Source: Sporosarcina sp. P13 (lineage in GTDB: Bacteria; Bacillota; Bacilli; Bacillales_A; Planococcaceae). From it: a DNA stretch of 44,703 bases. Shown piece after piece: positions 1-7,522 of the stretch. The stretch lies in contig NZ_PDYM01000026.1 in assembly GCF_002743055.1 (NCBI RefSeq), positions 1-44,703 on the forward strand, given 5' to 3'. Positions within the stretch are counted from its first letter, which is position 1. The number at the start of each line of letters is the position of its first letter. The position numbers were made by a program, and so were the translations under genes. The notes below the pieces were generated by a model. That model was not told the DNA's origin. It worked only from the letters and a program-made list of their open reading frames with translations, and searched no databases.

Positions 1-80
1 TTAAAAATTAAATGTCTCGCTCCTCATCAACCGGGTGCGTTAACTGAACAACCGTTGCGCATCAAACGGGCCACTTTGTT

Positions 81-220
81 GCGTATACTGTTGCTTTCCG
101 TTCCGGCGCACGCTTTCCGGAGGGCGTGGCTTGAACCGCTTCCTTCGCTGCGCTCCGTCCAGGGTCTCAAGACGCACGCTGATCCTCTCGGAGTTGGCGC
201 CTGCACTTCAAGCGACGGAG
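81..220 (-). repeat. GC-rich dispersed repeat, copy A (reverse orientation)
   Basis: Read on the minus strand, this block contains ACTCCGAGAGGATCAGCG, then GGTTCAAGCCACGCCC and CTCCGGAAAGCGTG. The same landmarks in the same order occur on the plus strand at 2392-2530. The two copies are diverged but clearly homologous, and they stand in inverted orientation around the lipoprotein-Fic segment. It is much richer in GC than the genes beside it and has no credible reading frame. Similar GC-rich intergenic repeats are common in bacilli; their function is not known to me. The rest of 1-309 has no gene. Confidence 0.7.
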
Positions 221-309
221 TGTATTATATATAAAGTGTCCATTCAACAATAGGGCCATTTTGCTGCATAACGTTTATTGAGCTAACGGGGATTGGAGAA
301 GTGGAAGTT

Positions 310-828
310 TTGAGTAAAATATTCAAATCAAGTTTTTTAATTTTATTATTTGGAGCCTTATTCTTAGCTGGTTGTAACGGTAATGAAGTAAATCTAACAG
401 ATGGAGATAAACATATAACCGAAGAAATGGACGAGATTATTTCAGATTTCATTATTCAAAAATATTCCTCTATAAATTCTGATACGGAGAAGCAATTTGA
501 AGTCCACAAAGTATATGGCACGAGTGAATCAAACGGGGTTCTAAGTGTCTATATGTGGTCTTATTATGGCGGTTTTAATAAAACCACTGGGATTGAAAAC
601 CAAGCTGGTCATTACTTACCAGCCCTAATTCAATTAAGTAAAAAAGGAGAAAAGTATTCTGTCATCAAATATACGGAACCCCAAGACGGTGACTTATATC
701 AGTCTTCTACGAAAACAATGTTTCCTGAAAAGTATTTGAAGTTAATTCAACAAGACAGTGGAAATAGAGAAGAATTACAAAAAAAGATGGATAAGAAAGT
801 AAAACAATGGTTAGAGAAACAGGAGTAG
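310..828 (+). CDS. Putative lipoprotein of unknown function
   Basis: This encodes a 172-aa secreted lipoprotein. A short basic N-terminus and hydrophobic stretch lead to a lipobox LAGC with the lipidated Cys at residue 22, so the mature protein should be anchored to the outer face of the membrane. The rest is hydrophilic, with a Lys/Glu-rich C-terminal helix. I chose the TTG start at 310: GGAG at 295-298 is too close to the alternative in-frame GTG at 301. I do not recognise the family. It stands alone just inside the left GC-rich repeat, upstream of the Fic pair, and looks like one of several small cargo genes. A role in envelope stress or immunity would be a guess. Confidence 0.75.
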   Translation: MSKIFKSSFLILLFGALFLAGCNGNEVNLTDGDKHITEEMDEIISDFIIQKYSSINSDTEKQFEVHKVYGTSESNGVLSVYMWSYYGGFNKTTGIENQAGHYLPALIQLSKKGEKYSVIKYTEPQDGDLYQSSTKTMFPEKYLKLIQQDSGNREELQKKMDKKVKQWLEKQE

Positions 829-942
829 TTATGAGTCAAGTTTAATATTCTGGTAGGGTAGCATTATTTTAACAAAAAAGTGTATTTATGAATTTCTGGA
901 ATCGGGCGCGATTCCGTAAGAAGGATTTGGGCATACGCCTAA

Positions 943-972
943 TTAGCAATTAACCAATTAGAACTGTATAAT
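943..972 (+). promoter_or_regulatory. Predicted sigma-A promoter of the Fic operon
   Basis: A perfect TATAAT at 967-972 is preceded by TTAGCA at 943-948 with an 18-nt spacer. It lies about 37 nt upstream of the antitoxin start at 1009. The -10 box is excellent; the -35 box is weak. Confidence 0.5.
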
Positions 973-1008
973 AAAAGGTAAGATTGTACTGATAAAGGGG
1001 TTGTTTAT

Positions 1009-1182
1009 ATGAAGGCATTGGATCTTGACTCAAAAGAATTTAGAAGAGTGATGCATAATCTTCATCTCGAAAATCTAAGACTTTCTCCTGATGTGCAGGA
1101 AAAAGTCTTAGAACTCATAAATACAAAGACCTCAATTAACTCTACTTTAATTAAGGATATATTGCGTCATGGGAAAGTATAA
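1009..1182 (+). CDS. VbhA-like antitoxin of a Fic toxin
   Basis: This is a small 57-aa protein encoded directly before, and overlapping by 14 nt, a Fic-domain gene. AAAGGGG ending at 1000 gives a well-spaced ribosome-binding site. The sequence is helical and charged, and the stretch HLENLRLSPDVQEKVLELI resembles the VbhA antitoxin family, in which an inhibitory helix with motif S/T-x-x-x-E-G/N blocks the Fic ATP site. Here the aligned motif reads N-L-H-L-E-N: the Glu and following Asn are present, but Asn takes the place of Ser/Thr. Assignment rests on size, position, overlap and this motif. If correct, it forms a complex with the downstream protein and keeps its AMP transfer activity off. 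Confidence 0.7.
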   Translation: MKALDLDSKEFRRVMHNLHLENLRLSPDVQEKVLELINTKTSINSTLIKDILRHGKV

Positions 1183-1747
1183 TGATGAAGAAAATGATGA
1201 TTACCTAATAAAATACAATTTATTGGAGATTGATTCCCATAAAGAACTTGAAAGAGCAGAGGCATTGGCATTTTCTCTTCGTGCAATGGCACTAGAACAA
1301 AACGATTTCATATTCGAATCATTTACCTTGAAAAAGTTTCAACAACTGCATCATTACCTATTTCAAGATATCTACCCATTTGCAGGAAAATTTAGGGATG
1401 TTCAACTCATGAAAGGTGCTACTCGTTTCTGTCAAGTTCAATTTTTGAATAGCTATGCAAGTAATTTGTTTATGGAGTTAAATGAAGAGCCTCTTTGGAA
1501 TTCATTGAATGAAGCTGCGGATCGTTTAGCTTATTTTAAAGCAGAATTAAATATGTTGCATCCTTTTCGTGAAGGAAATGGTAGAACTATCCGGATTTTT
1601 CTACATGCTTACGCAATTAGTAGAGGGATTGAGTGGTCGTATGAAACGCTGGAGAGTGAAAAGTATCTACATGCAATGATTCAATCTGTCACTGATTTAG
1701 AGTCACTAAGAGAAGTATTCTTGGAAACGATTCAATATGTTGAATGA
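1169..1747 (+). CDS. Fic-domain AMPylase (toxin of a FicTA pair)
   Basis: This 192-aa protein carries the Fic signature HPFREGNGRTIR with the catalytic His at residue 131. The upstream region IYPFAGKFRDVQL matches the conserved Fic beta-flap segment. Length fits the compact class I Fic toxins that are held inactive by a separate antitoxin; there is no N-terminal inhibitory extension. The family transfers AMP (sometimes other nucleotides) to target proteins such as DNA gyrase and topoisomerase IV. All residues of the HxFx(D/E)GNGRxxR motif are intact, so I expect an active enzyme. The start overlaps the antitoxin gene end, implying translational coupling. Confidence 0.92.
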   Translation: MGKYNDEENDDYLIKYNLLEIDSHKELERAEALAFSLRAMALEQNDFIFESFTLKKFQQLHHYLFQDIYPFAGKFRDVQLMKGATRFCQVQFLNSYASNLFMELNEEPLWNSLNEAADRLAYFKAELNMLHPFREGNGRTIRIFLHAYAISRGIEWSYETLESEKYLHAMIQSVTDLESLREVFLETIQYVE

Positions 1748-1818
1748 TGTAACGGGCCATAATGAATCAAGGACGATATGATATTAGCCGTACTAATACA
1801 TTGATAAGGATGTTTTAA

Positions 1819-2331
1819 ATGCTCGGAATAAAAGATTATAACCCTAAAATTTATACTAACCCATCCAGCATCTTAAAAGACCATAAAGTTCAGCTTGAAA
1901 GACTAAAAGGGAAACATATAAAAGATATTTGAGTAGCCTTGGAACAAGCTAGCAACGAATGGTTTAAAGATTGTCCAGTTATTATTCGTTTTGAAGAGTG
2001 TCAAATAGAGTTATGTGCCTTTAAGTGGGATGAATACTTTATTACATTTGATAAGATCTCTGTTTTACAAGATATTGAATGGTATGGAACTGATTTACCG
2101 ATTAAATGGGAAATGAACAAGATAGACGGGTTGAATTTTGCGATTAATAAACGAGTAAATGATATTGAAATTATTGAAAGATGTGAACAGAATAGCAACG
2201 GCTTTTATTATTTAGATGGCATAGGGTTTCAATTAAATGATGGTTATTTTGCCGTCAGTAATGGATTGGATGAGAATTTAATTATCACTGACAGAAAAGA
2301 GGGACCGAATTATAAAAGAACAAATATATGA
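1819..2331 (+). pseudogene. Small conserved-type gene interrupted by in-frame TGA
   Basis: An ATG at 1819 opens a frame that runs 37 codons to a TGA at 1930-1932. The same frame then continues without another stop to 2331, giving about 170 codons in all. Residues on both sides look like one protein: a basic N-terminal part ending KGKHIKDI, then an acidic part with EWFKDCPVIIRFEECQI. The TGA sits where a Trp codon (TGG) would be natural, so a single G-to-A change explains it. The downstream part could start at TTG 1939, but no good ribosome-binding site precedes it. The family is unknown to me; small acidic proteins of this kind are often immunity proteins. A sequencing error is possible. Confidence 0.6.
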
Positions 2332-2391
2332 GGAACAACTCTTTAGCTATCGGGCGCGATTGCGTTACATGATTTATTCGTAGTCACTTAG

Positions 2392-2530
2392 TTGATTGGA
2401 GCGGAAGCCGGCGACTCCGGGAGGATCAGCGGGACAGGTGAAACACCTAGCGAGCGAAGCGAGGAGTGTGGTTCACCGCCCGCCCTCCGGAACGCGTCCG
2501 GCTGCAGCGCAGATCAACGGCTTAGAACCC
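2392..2530 (+). repeat. GC-rich dispersed repeat, copy B (forward orientation)
   Basis: Homologous to the copy at 81-220 read on the other strand: both have GACTCCG/AACTCCG, GAGGATCAGCG, a GCGAAG-rich middle, GGTTCA and CGCCCTCCGGAA in the same order. It ends with CAGATCAAC, complementary to GTTGATTGG at its start, so it could fold into one long stem. A reading frame crosses it but has no codon bias of a gene. Together with copy A it brackets the lipoprotein-Fic-pseudogene segment. Confidence 0.75.
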
Positions 2531-2609
2531 CTATCCCGTTAACGGGGACGATTGTTGAAGAAAACGTTATTTCTTTCGTTCAATTAGATTCATCAAAAAG
2601 TAAAGTAAA

Positions 2610-2640
2610 GCCGCTCAGTTTTCCGAGCGGCATTACTTGT
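2610..2640 (+). terminator. Predicted intrinsic terminator
   Basis: A 7-bp perfect GC-rich stem GCCGCTC/GAGCGGC (2610-2616 with 2625-2631), with an 8-nt loop, is followed by a mildly T-rich ATTACTTGTT. The run of T is short, so termination efficiency is uncertain. Confidence 0.45.
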
Positions 2641-2996
2641 TAATATTGTATCCGAATCCGTCGTTAATTGAAATTCGTTGAGTTCCAAAGGCTACTAAAA
2701 CTACCTTGTACCCAATAGCGTAGGCACAACTGCGGGGTCGGCCGAAACAAAGAGACAGCTAGCGTCCTTTGCTTGTTGGCTCTTTGTGGGAGGCAATCCC
2801 CCACGTGCCGGAGCGTTGATAGGAAGCTGATCCTCTCTAGCTACTATAACATTGACGATTCCTAAACATACTTCAATGTACTTTGCTAACTAATACTACT
2901 TAAAAAAACGAAGGAGCCATCCGCCAGCGCAGAAGTGAGTACAATGAAGAATTACTTCTCTATAAACAGAAATGTATTGAAGTATCTAGGAGTTAC
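2641..2996. other. Intergenic region with GC-rich foldable segment
   Basis: No gene is seen here. The part at about 2730-2825 is GC-rich and can fold, with ACAAAGAG pairing to CTCTTTGT and GGGAGG near CCCCC. It may be a degraded member of the dispersed repeats, but I could not align it to copies A and B. Confidence 0.4.
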
Positions 2997-3806
2997 TTAA
3001 GACATCGCACCTAATTCACGTGATCTGGCTTCTGCGCTGTTGATGCAGTCGGCGATGACGGATTTGAAGTGGTGGGATTCTAATGCGTTGAGTCCAGCTG
3101 CGGTTGTGCCGCCTGGGCTGGTGACGTTTGTGCGTAAGGTGCTCGGTTCTTGGCCTGTTGTTTTGAGCATGGCTGCAGCACCTTCTAGTGTTTGGACGAT
3201 TAATTCGCGAGCGTCTGCGCCGTTTAGGCCGCGGGCGACTGCTGCTTCTTCGAGTGCTTCGACTAAATAATAAATATACGCGGGACCGCTGCCGGAAAGG
3301 GCGGTTACTGCGTGTAGGTCGTCTTCTTCCACGACTTTTACGATACCGATTGCACTCAGTAGGCACAAGATAGAATCTTTCATTTCGCTTGCAACGTCTT
3401 CATTAAATGCTATGCCGCTTGCGGATAAACCGACGGTAGCGGATGTGTTTGGCATAGAGCGGGCGATAGGTCGTTTGCCTAGGCCTTTTTCGAATGTCTC
3501 GATAGAGATTCCTGCAATGACGGATAGGAACGCAGTATGCTCTGTGATGAACGGACGAATATCTTTCATCACTTGCACTACGTCTTTTGGCTTCGTTGCT
3601 AGCACGACTAAATCGATTTCTTGAATGAATGAACGATCTTCACAAACTTTCGTAATACCATAGCGATCTTCCAACTCGCATAGACGATCCGCATCTGAGC
3701 GATTCATGACATATACTTGTTTCCCCGGTAATACATTCTTTTCAACAATTCCTGCAATAATTGCTTCGGCCATTGAACCTGCGCCGATGAATAAAATCTT
3801 TTCCAT
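2997..3806 (-). CDS. proC: Pyrroline-5-carboxylate reductase
   Basis: This 269-aa enzyme catalyses the last step of proline synthesis, NAD(P)H-dependent reduction of 1-pyrroline-5-carboxylate. It starts with the Rossmann motif FIGAGSMAEA and carries the family signature SPGGTTAAGLNALE near the C-terminus, with the helical dimer domain GSGPAYIYYLVEALEEAA before it. I chose the ATG at 3806, not the longer upstream frame, because AGGGGATG precedes it at correct spacing and the Rossmann strand begins immediately. A T-box leader ends just upstream, so expression should respond to uncharged tRNA, presumably tRNA-Pro. In Bacillus subtilis the paralogue proI (yqjO) lies beside yqjP and yqjQ, which also occur here at 6578-8261, so this could be called proI. 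Confidence 0.95.
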   Translation of the reverse strand: MEKILFIGAGSMAEAIIAGIVEKNVLPGKQVYVMNRSDADRLCELEDRYGITKVCEDRSFIQEIDLVVLATKPKDVVQVMKDIRPFITEHTAFLSVIAGISIETFEKGLGKRPIARSMPNTSATVGLSASGIAFNEDVASEMKDSILCLLSAIGIVKVVEEDDLHAVTALSGSGPAYIYYLVEALEEAAVARGLNGADARELIVQTLEGAAAMLKTTGQEPSTLRTNVTSPGGTTAAGLNALESHHFKSVIADCINSAEARSRELGAMS

Positions 3807-3849
3807 GTAAAAACATCCCCTATAGTGATTATTCTGTCCTATATGTACA

Positions 3850-4098
3850 TATAAAAAAGCGCTTTCGTCCCTAAACTTCAGGACGAAAACGCTTGGTTTC
3901 CGCGGTGCCACCTAAATTCGCTGTTTGTGAACAGCACAACTTCATGTCTTCTTTATCGCAGAAGATACGGTCGTGTTTCCACAACAGCTCGGAAGGAGGT
4001 TCAATGGGGAGTGGGATGCATGGCTCGCAGCCTTGACCATGCTCTCTTTCATCCGTCACCACATGTACTGATCTTCCTCGACGCTCGTTCCATCTATT
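3850..4098 (-). promoter_or_regulatory. T-box riboswitch upstream of proC
   Basis: On the minus strand the conserved T-box sequence AGGTGGCACCGCGG lies at about 3900-3913. It is followed by a strong terminator stem, GCGTTTTCGTCC pairing with GGACGAAAGCGC, and a run of T at about 3852-3892. Upstream sequence forms a stem I: GCATGG/CCATGC arms enclose the distal loop at about 4025. The best specifier candidate is the proline codon CCT at 3999-3997, preceded by GAA; other CCN triplets nearby prevent certainty. Binding of uncharged tRNA stabilises the antiterminator and permits proC transcription. Confidence 0.9.
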
Positions 4099-4104
4099 TT
4101 CATG

Positions 4105-4133
4105 ATTATGTCATGTACATACTAAAATGTCAA
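4105..4133 (-). promoter_or_regulatory. Sigma-A promoter of the T-box-proC transcript
   Basis: On the minus strand there is a perfect -35 TTGACA (4133-4128), a 17-nt spacer and CATAAT as -10 (4110-4105). It lies just downstream of the end of the ydjG-like gene and just upstream of T-box stem I, so proC has its own promoter. Confidence 0.8.
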
Positions 4134-4140
4134 ACCGTCA

Positions 4141-5250
4141 TTAGCTCTCTAGAAACAGATAGACCATCAAAAGAACGATCAAGACGCTAATGGATACAAA
4201 GACGATTTTCATAATACTAAGCGGATAATTTCCAGAAACTTTTCCGGTTTGTCCATTGACGATAAATTGATAGACCTTTTGATTGAAATGAAAAGAGGAA
4301 ATCCAGATCGGCAATAAAATATGTTTATACGTAATATTTGTATAATCCGTAGACAAATTCACGACTTGTACAATATCGCCCGCCACACTTCTCTCAATTC
4401 CACGCGTGATGCCGTTTTTCATAACATCTTGCGCTTCTGTAAAGCCTTGTTGCAAGGACGTTTGATAGCGTTCAGCTAAAAAGCCGGACATATATTCTAG
4501 CTTATAATCGGTTAAGCTCGTTAATTGGAACGGTTGTACTTTTTGCAGAAGCTTCGGTTCAACGGTGGAGGACGCTTTAATCAATACATCGTCAAAAAAC
4601 TCCCGATAATTTCCGCTTTCCTGATGCCAACGGATTTTCTGCACTTGTTCGGTCACTTGTTTCGGCTTACCATCTTCATACACAGTACGAGTCACCGTTT
4701 CGTAGTAATAGTTACCGACGCGTACGACATAGTGCGACTGGGTATGACTGTCATACGTCCAGTAAGGCAAGTAGGCGCCAGAAATTTTATGTAGCCGGTA
4801 CGTTTTTTTCAATTGTGTCGGTGCAAAGAAATGGCCTTTAATCCACACTCTAAACTTATCGAGTGCCTGGTCTTGTGAAATCTGGAAGGGGATGAGTAAA
4901 CCGGGTTGGATTCCTGCATCCTTTTCCGTCACAGAAATATGAGAAGAGCCGCAAAACGAGCAGAAATCCGCTACTACATTCGCATCGAGTACAGACTCCG
5001 CCCCACAGTTTTGACATTGAAAGACACGCTTCTCTTCTTGCCATAGATGATTCCGACTGTTACCCGCAGACTCAAAATCTAGCTCTACTGTATGATTGTA
5101 CGTCGCTTCAATCGGCATTTCATGACCGCAAAATGGACATTTTAATCCTTTTGATTCGGGATTATATTCTGTGTTTCCACCGCAGGACGTACATTTAATG
5201 TTCTCCGTATGTTCTACGACTGGCTGTTGTTGATCGTCAAATGAAGTCAA
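4141..5250 (-). CDS. YdjG-like zinc-ribbon membrane protein
   Basis: This 369-aa protein has two N-terminal zinc ribbons, CTSCGG with CPFCGH and CQNCGA with CSFCGS (residues about 20-100). A long mixed alpha/beta middle region follows, and one transmembrane helix lies near the C-terminus (IVFVSISVLIVLLMVYLFL). This layout is that of B. subtilis YdjG, which with YdjH recruits the PspA homologue YdjF to the membrane in the envelope-stress response. The start is TTG at 5250, set by GAGGG seven bases upstream; no in-frame ATG is near. It lies 15 nt downstream of the ydjI-like gene and is probably co-transcribed. No PspA gene is visible in the window, which is unusual if the function is the same. 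Confidence 0.75.
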   Translation of the reverse strand: MTSFDDQQQPVVEHTENIKCTSCGGNTEYNPESKGLKCPFCGHEMPIEATYNHTVELDFESAGNSRNHLWQEEKRVFQCQNCGAESVLDANVVADFCSFCGSSHISVTEKDAGIQPGLLIPFQISQDQALDKFRVWIKGHFFAPTQLKKTYRLHKISGAYLPYWTYDSHTQSHYVVRVGNYYYETVTRTVYEDGKPKQVTEQVQKIRWHQESGNYREFFDDVLIKASSTVEPKLLQKVQPFQLTSLTDYKLEYMSGFLAERYQTSLQQGFTEAQDVMKNGITRGIERSVAGDIVQVVNLSTDYTNITYKHILLPIWISSFHFNQKVYQFIVNGQTGKVSGNYPLSIMKIVFVSISVLIVLLMVYLFLES

Positions 5251-5265
5251 AATACATCCCTCACT

Positions 5266-6396
5266 TTACGTCAAAGTCTCACCGCATTCTGCACAAAACT
5301 TCGCATTTGGCAGATTGGCATGTGAGCACTTAGAACATTTTTTCTCTGAAATTTGTGCTGTGCCACACACATTACAGAACTTCGCGTCTTTTGGAATCTG
5401 CGCGTCGCAGTTAATACAAGTAGCTTTTTCAGCAAACGCTGATTTACCGCATTGTGGACAGAACTTGGCATCTGCATTGATTGTCGCTTGACAGTGTTGA
5501 CAAGCTTTCGTTGGTGCCGCTTGCGTCGGTTGATTCGTTGGATTCATCGCATTGGACATCATTTGCCCCATCGACATCCCTGCACCCATACCGACACCCG
5601 CTCCAGCTAACCCGCCGCCTTCGTTTTGCGCTGCGTCACGAATCGCTTCAGCTGCTTGGTATTGCTGATATTGCTGCATATTGCCGAGCACTCCCATTGT
5701 CGTGCGCTTATCCATCGCTTCTTCCACTTCTTTCGGAAGGGATAGGTTTTCGATATACAATGAAGTAATCTCAAAACCGAACTCCGCAAAACGGGGGATC
5801 ATTTTTTGTTTACTTGATTCACTTAATTCATCATAATGCATCGCTAAATCGAGCGCAGGAATTTGTGACTCTGCAAATAAATCGGACAGGCCTGAAATAA
5901 TCATTTTCTTCAAATGACCTTCAATCGCGCTCGTATCATATGAACTGTTCGTTCCAAATAACTCACGTAAAAAGGCGACAGGCTCTTTCACACGGTACGA
6001 ATAAATCCCATAGCCACGAAGGCGAATCATCCCGAAATCAGGGTCACGCATCATAATCGGATTCGACGTACCCCACTTTTGATTAATAAATTGCTTCGTA
6101 TTAATAAAATACACTTCCGCTTTAAACGGTGAATTAAAACCATATTTCCAAGACTTTAATTTCGTTAAAACGGGCATATTTTGAGTGTAGAGAACATGTC
6201 TACCCGGACCAAAGACGTCCGCAATTTCTCCTTCATTCACCATGATTGCTACTTGGGATTCACGAACTGTAAGCTCCGCACCCATTTTAATCTCGTTATT
6301 ATGCACAGGGAACTGATACACTAAAGTATTCGTATGTTGATCTTGCCATTCAATGACTTCAATAAATTGATTTTTGAAAAAGCCGAAAACTCCCAT
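5266..6396 (-). CDS. YdjI-like SPFH-domain protein with zinc ribbons
   Basis: This 376-aa protein has an N-terminal SPFH/band-7-like domain (about residues 20-260, with the typical FGPGRHVLYTQNMPVL segment). A Gly/Ala/Met-rich linker follows, and then three zinc ribbons: CQHC/CPQC, CINC/CNVC and CSKC/CAEC. B. subtilis YdjI has this organisation and belongs to the ydjFGHI envelope-stress operon. I chose the ATG at 6396, preceded by GGAGGG; the frame extends upstream without start signals. The neighbour downstream is the ydjG-like gene. A membrane-associated scaffold role is inferred from the SPFH fold; no catalytic motif is seen. Confidence 0.8.
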   Translation of the reverse strand: MGVFGFFKNQFIEVIEWQDQHTNTLVYQFPVHNNEIKMGAELTVRESQVAIMVNEGEIADVFGPGRHVLYTQNMPVLTKLKSWKYGFNSPFKAEVYFINTKQFINQKWGTSNPIMMRDPDFGMIRLRGYGIYSYRVKEPVAFLRELFGTNSSYDTSAIEGHLKKMIISGLSDLFAESQIPALDLAMHYDELSESSKQKMIPRFAEFGFEITSLYIENLSLPKEVEEAMDKRTTMGVLGNMQQYQQYQAAEAIRDAAQNEGGGLAGAGVGMGAGMSMGQMMSNAMNPTNQPTQAAPTKACQHCQATINADAKFCPQCGKSAFAEKATCINCDAQIPKDAKFCNVCGTAQISEKKCSKCSHANLPNAKFCAECGETLT

Positions 6397-6511
6397 TGAA
6401 AACCCTCCATCTCGACAGTTTTTTTGCAAAACCTGCAATTTCTTGTAGTATACCATACGAAGAACAATGGATTTTGGTTTCATTTTGGAATAAATATTTA
6501 TAAGCCGTCAC

Positions 6512-6540
6512 GTGACGCATAGGAAAATAAGGTGTACAAT
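6512..6540 (+). promoter_or_regulatory. Possible promoter of the yqjP-yqjQ pair
   Basis: TACAAT at 6535-6540 is preceded after 17 nt by GTGACG at 6512-6517. The -35 box is poor and overlaps the palindrome GTCACGTGAC, which could be a protein-binding site. Confidence 0.35.
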
Positions 6541-6577
6541 AGAATGAATTGTCGTTCACTCTCGAGGGGGATTTTTT

Positions 6578-7522
6578 ATGATACACAAAATTGCCACACC
6601 TACACCATTTGGCGTGGGAGATGTAAATAGCTTTTTACTAAAAGGAGATACGTTGACGCTAGTCGATACGGGTACGAAAACACCTGAAGCGCATGAAGTG
6701 TTAAAACAAGAATTGCGAAAGTTAGGTTATTCATTTAATGATATCGAGCAAGTATTCGTAACGCATCATCATCCCGATCATTGCGGTTGGGTGGAAGCGT
6801 TTGATCGTGCGGAAATCCAAGGGCATGCGTATTTGAATTATTGGTTGTCACGTGATCCGGAATTTTTGGAACGACATGATCGTTTTTATGAACAATCGAT
6901 GCATGAAGAAGGTGTGCCTGAGGAATATAGTAAATGGGTCAAACGTTTTCGCCGTTCCGTTAAGTTGATGGGCAATCGTCCTGTCGATCGTATATTGAAT
7001 GAAGGCGATGAATTGCCTGGGCATCCGGGTTGGATGGTGCAAGAGTCATTAGGGCATGCGCAGAGCCATTTATCTTTGTGGAATGAACGCGAAGGGATTT
7101 TGATTGGTGGCGATTTATTACTGGAGAAAGTTTCTTCCAACCCATTGGTCGAGCCGCCTTTTATAGAACAACAAGGTCGTCCACGGTCATTGCTTCAATA
7201 CAATGCGTCCCTTACACGACTACTCGATTTACCAGTGAAGACCGTTTACGGTGGACACGGTGGAGAAATCTATAATGCACATGAATTGATTACAGGACGT
7301 CTCACGAAACAGCAAGAACGCGCCATGAAAGTATTTGAGATGATTAAAGAAAAGCCACAAACGGTGTATGAATTAACTAAGCGTCTGTTTCCAGCTGTCT
7401 ACGAAAAAGAACTGGGGCTAACATTATCTGAAACGCTAGGTCAATTAGATTATTTGGTTTCCCGGGAAATGATTGAAGAAACGCTTGACAACACCGGAGT
7501 ACATCAATATGCCGTCTGCTAA
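6578..7522 (+). CDS. yqjP: MBL-fold metallo-hydrolase (YqjP-like)
   Basis: This 314-aa metallo-beta-lactamase-fold protein has the metal motif THHHPDH at residues 62-68, further ligands in GHAQSHLSL and GGDLLL, and a final GGHGG. The C-terminal 75 residues look like the winged-helix appendage seen in this hydrolase subgroup. B. subtilis YqjP has about this length and sits beside yqjQ, as here. The ATG at 6578 follows a strong GAGGGGGA. The end overlaps the SDR gene by 14 nt, so the two are translationally coupled. The substrate is unknown; thioester or ester hydrolysis is typical of the fold but only inferred. Confidence 0.85.
   Translation: MIHKIATPTPFGVGDVNSFLLKGDTLTLVDTGTKTPEAHEVLKQELRKLGYSFNDIEQVFVTHHHPDHCGWVEAFDRAEIQGHAYLNYWLSRDPEFLERHDRFYEQSMHEEGVPEEYSKWVKRFRRSVKLMGNRPVDRILNEGDELPGHPGWMVQESLGHAQSHLSLWNEREGILIGGDLLLEKVSSNPLVEPPFIEQQGRPRSLLQYNASLTRLLDLPVKTVYGGHGGEIYNAHELITGRLTKQQERAMKVFEMIKEKPQTVYELTKRLFPAVYEKELGLTLSETLGQLDYLVSREMIEETLDNTGVHQYAVC

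Noticed and set aside
2392..2643. Open frame of 83 codons through the GC-rich repeat
   Set aside because: The sequence is the dispersed repeat itself, the codons reflect its GC-rich pairs, and there is no ribosome-binding site.
3016..3624. Several open frames on both strands inside proC
   Set aside because: They are antisense or alternative-frame shadows of a gene with full family motifs; their products are Arg/Ser/Pro-rich with no motif.
3871..4190. Open frames of about 60-87 codons upstream of proC
   Set aside because: The stretch is the T-box leader and its promoter, so these frames are incidental.
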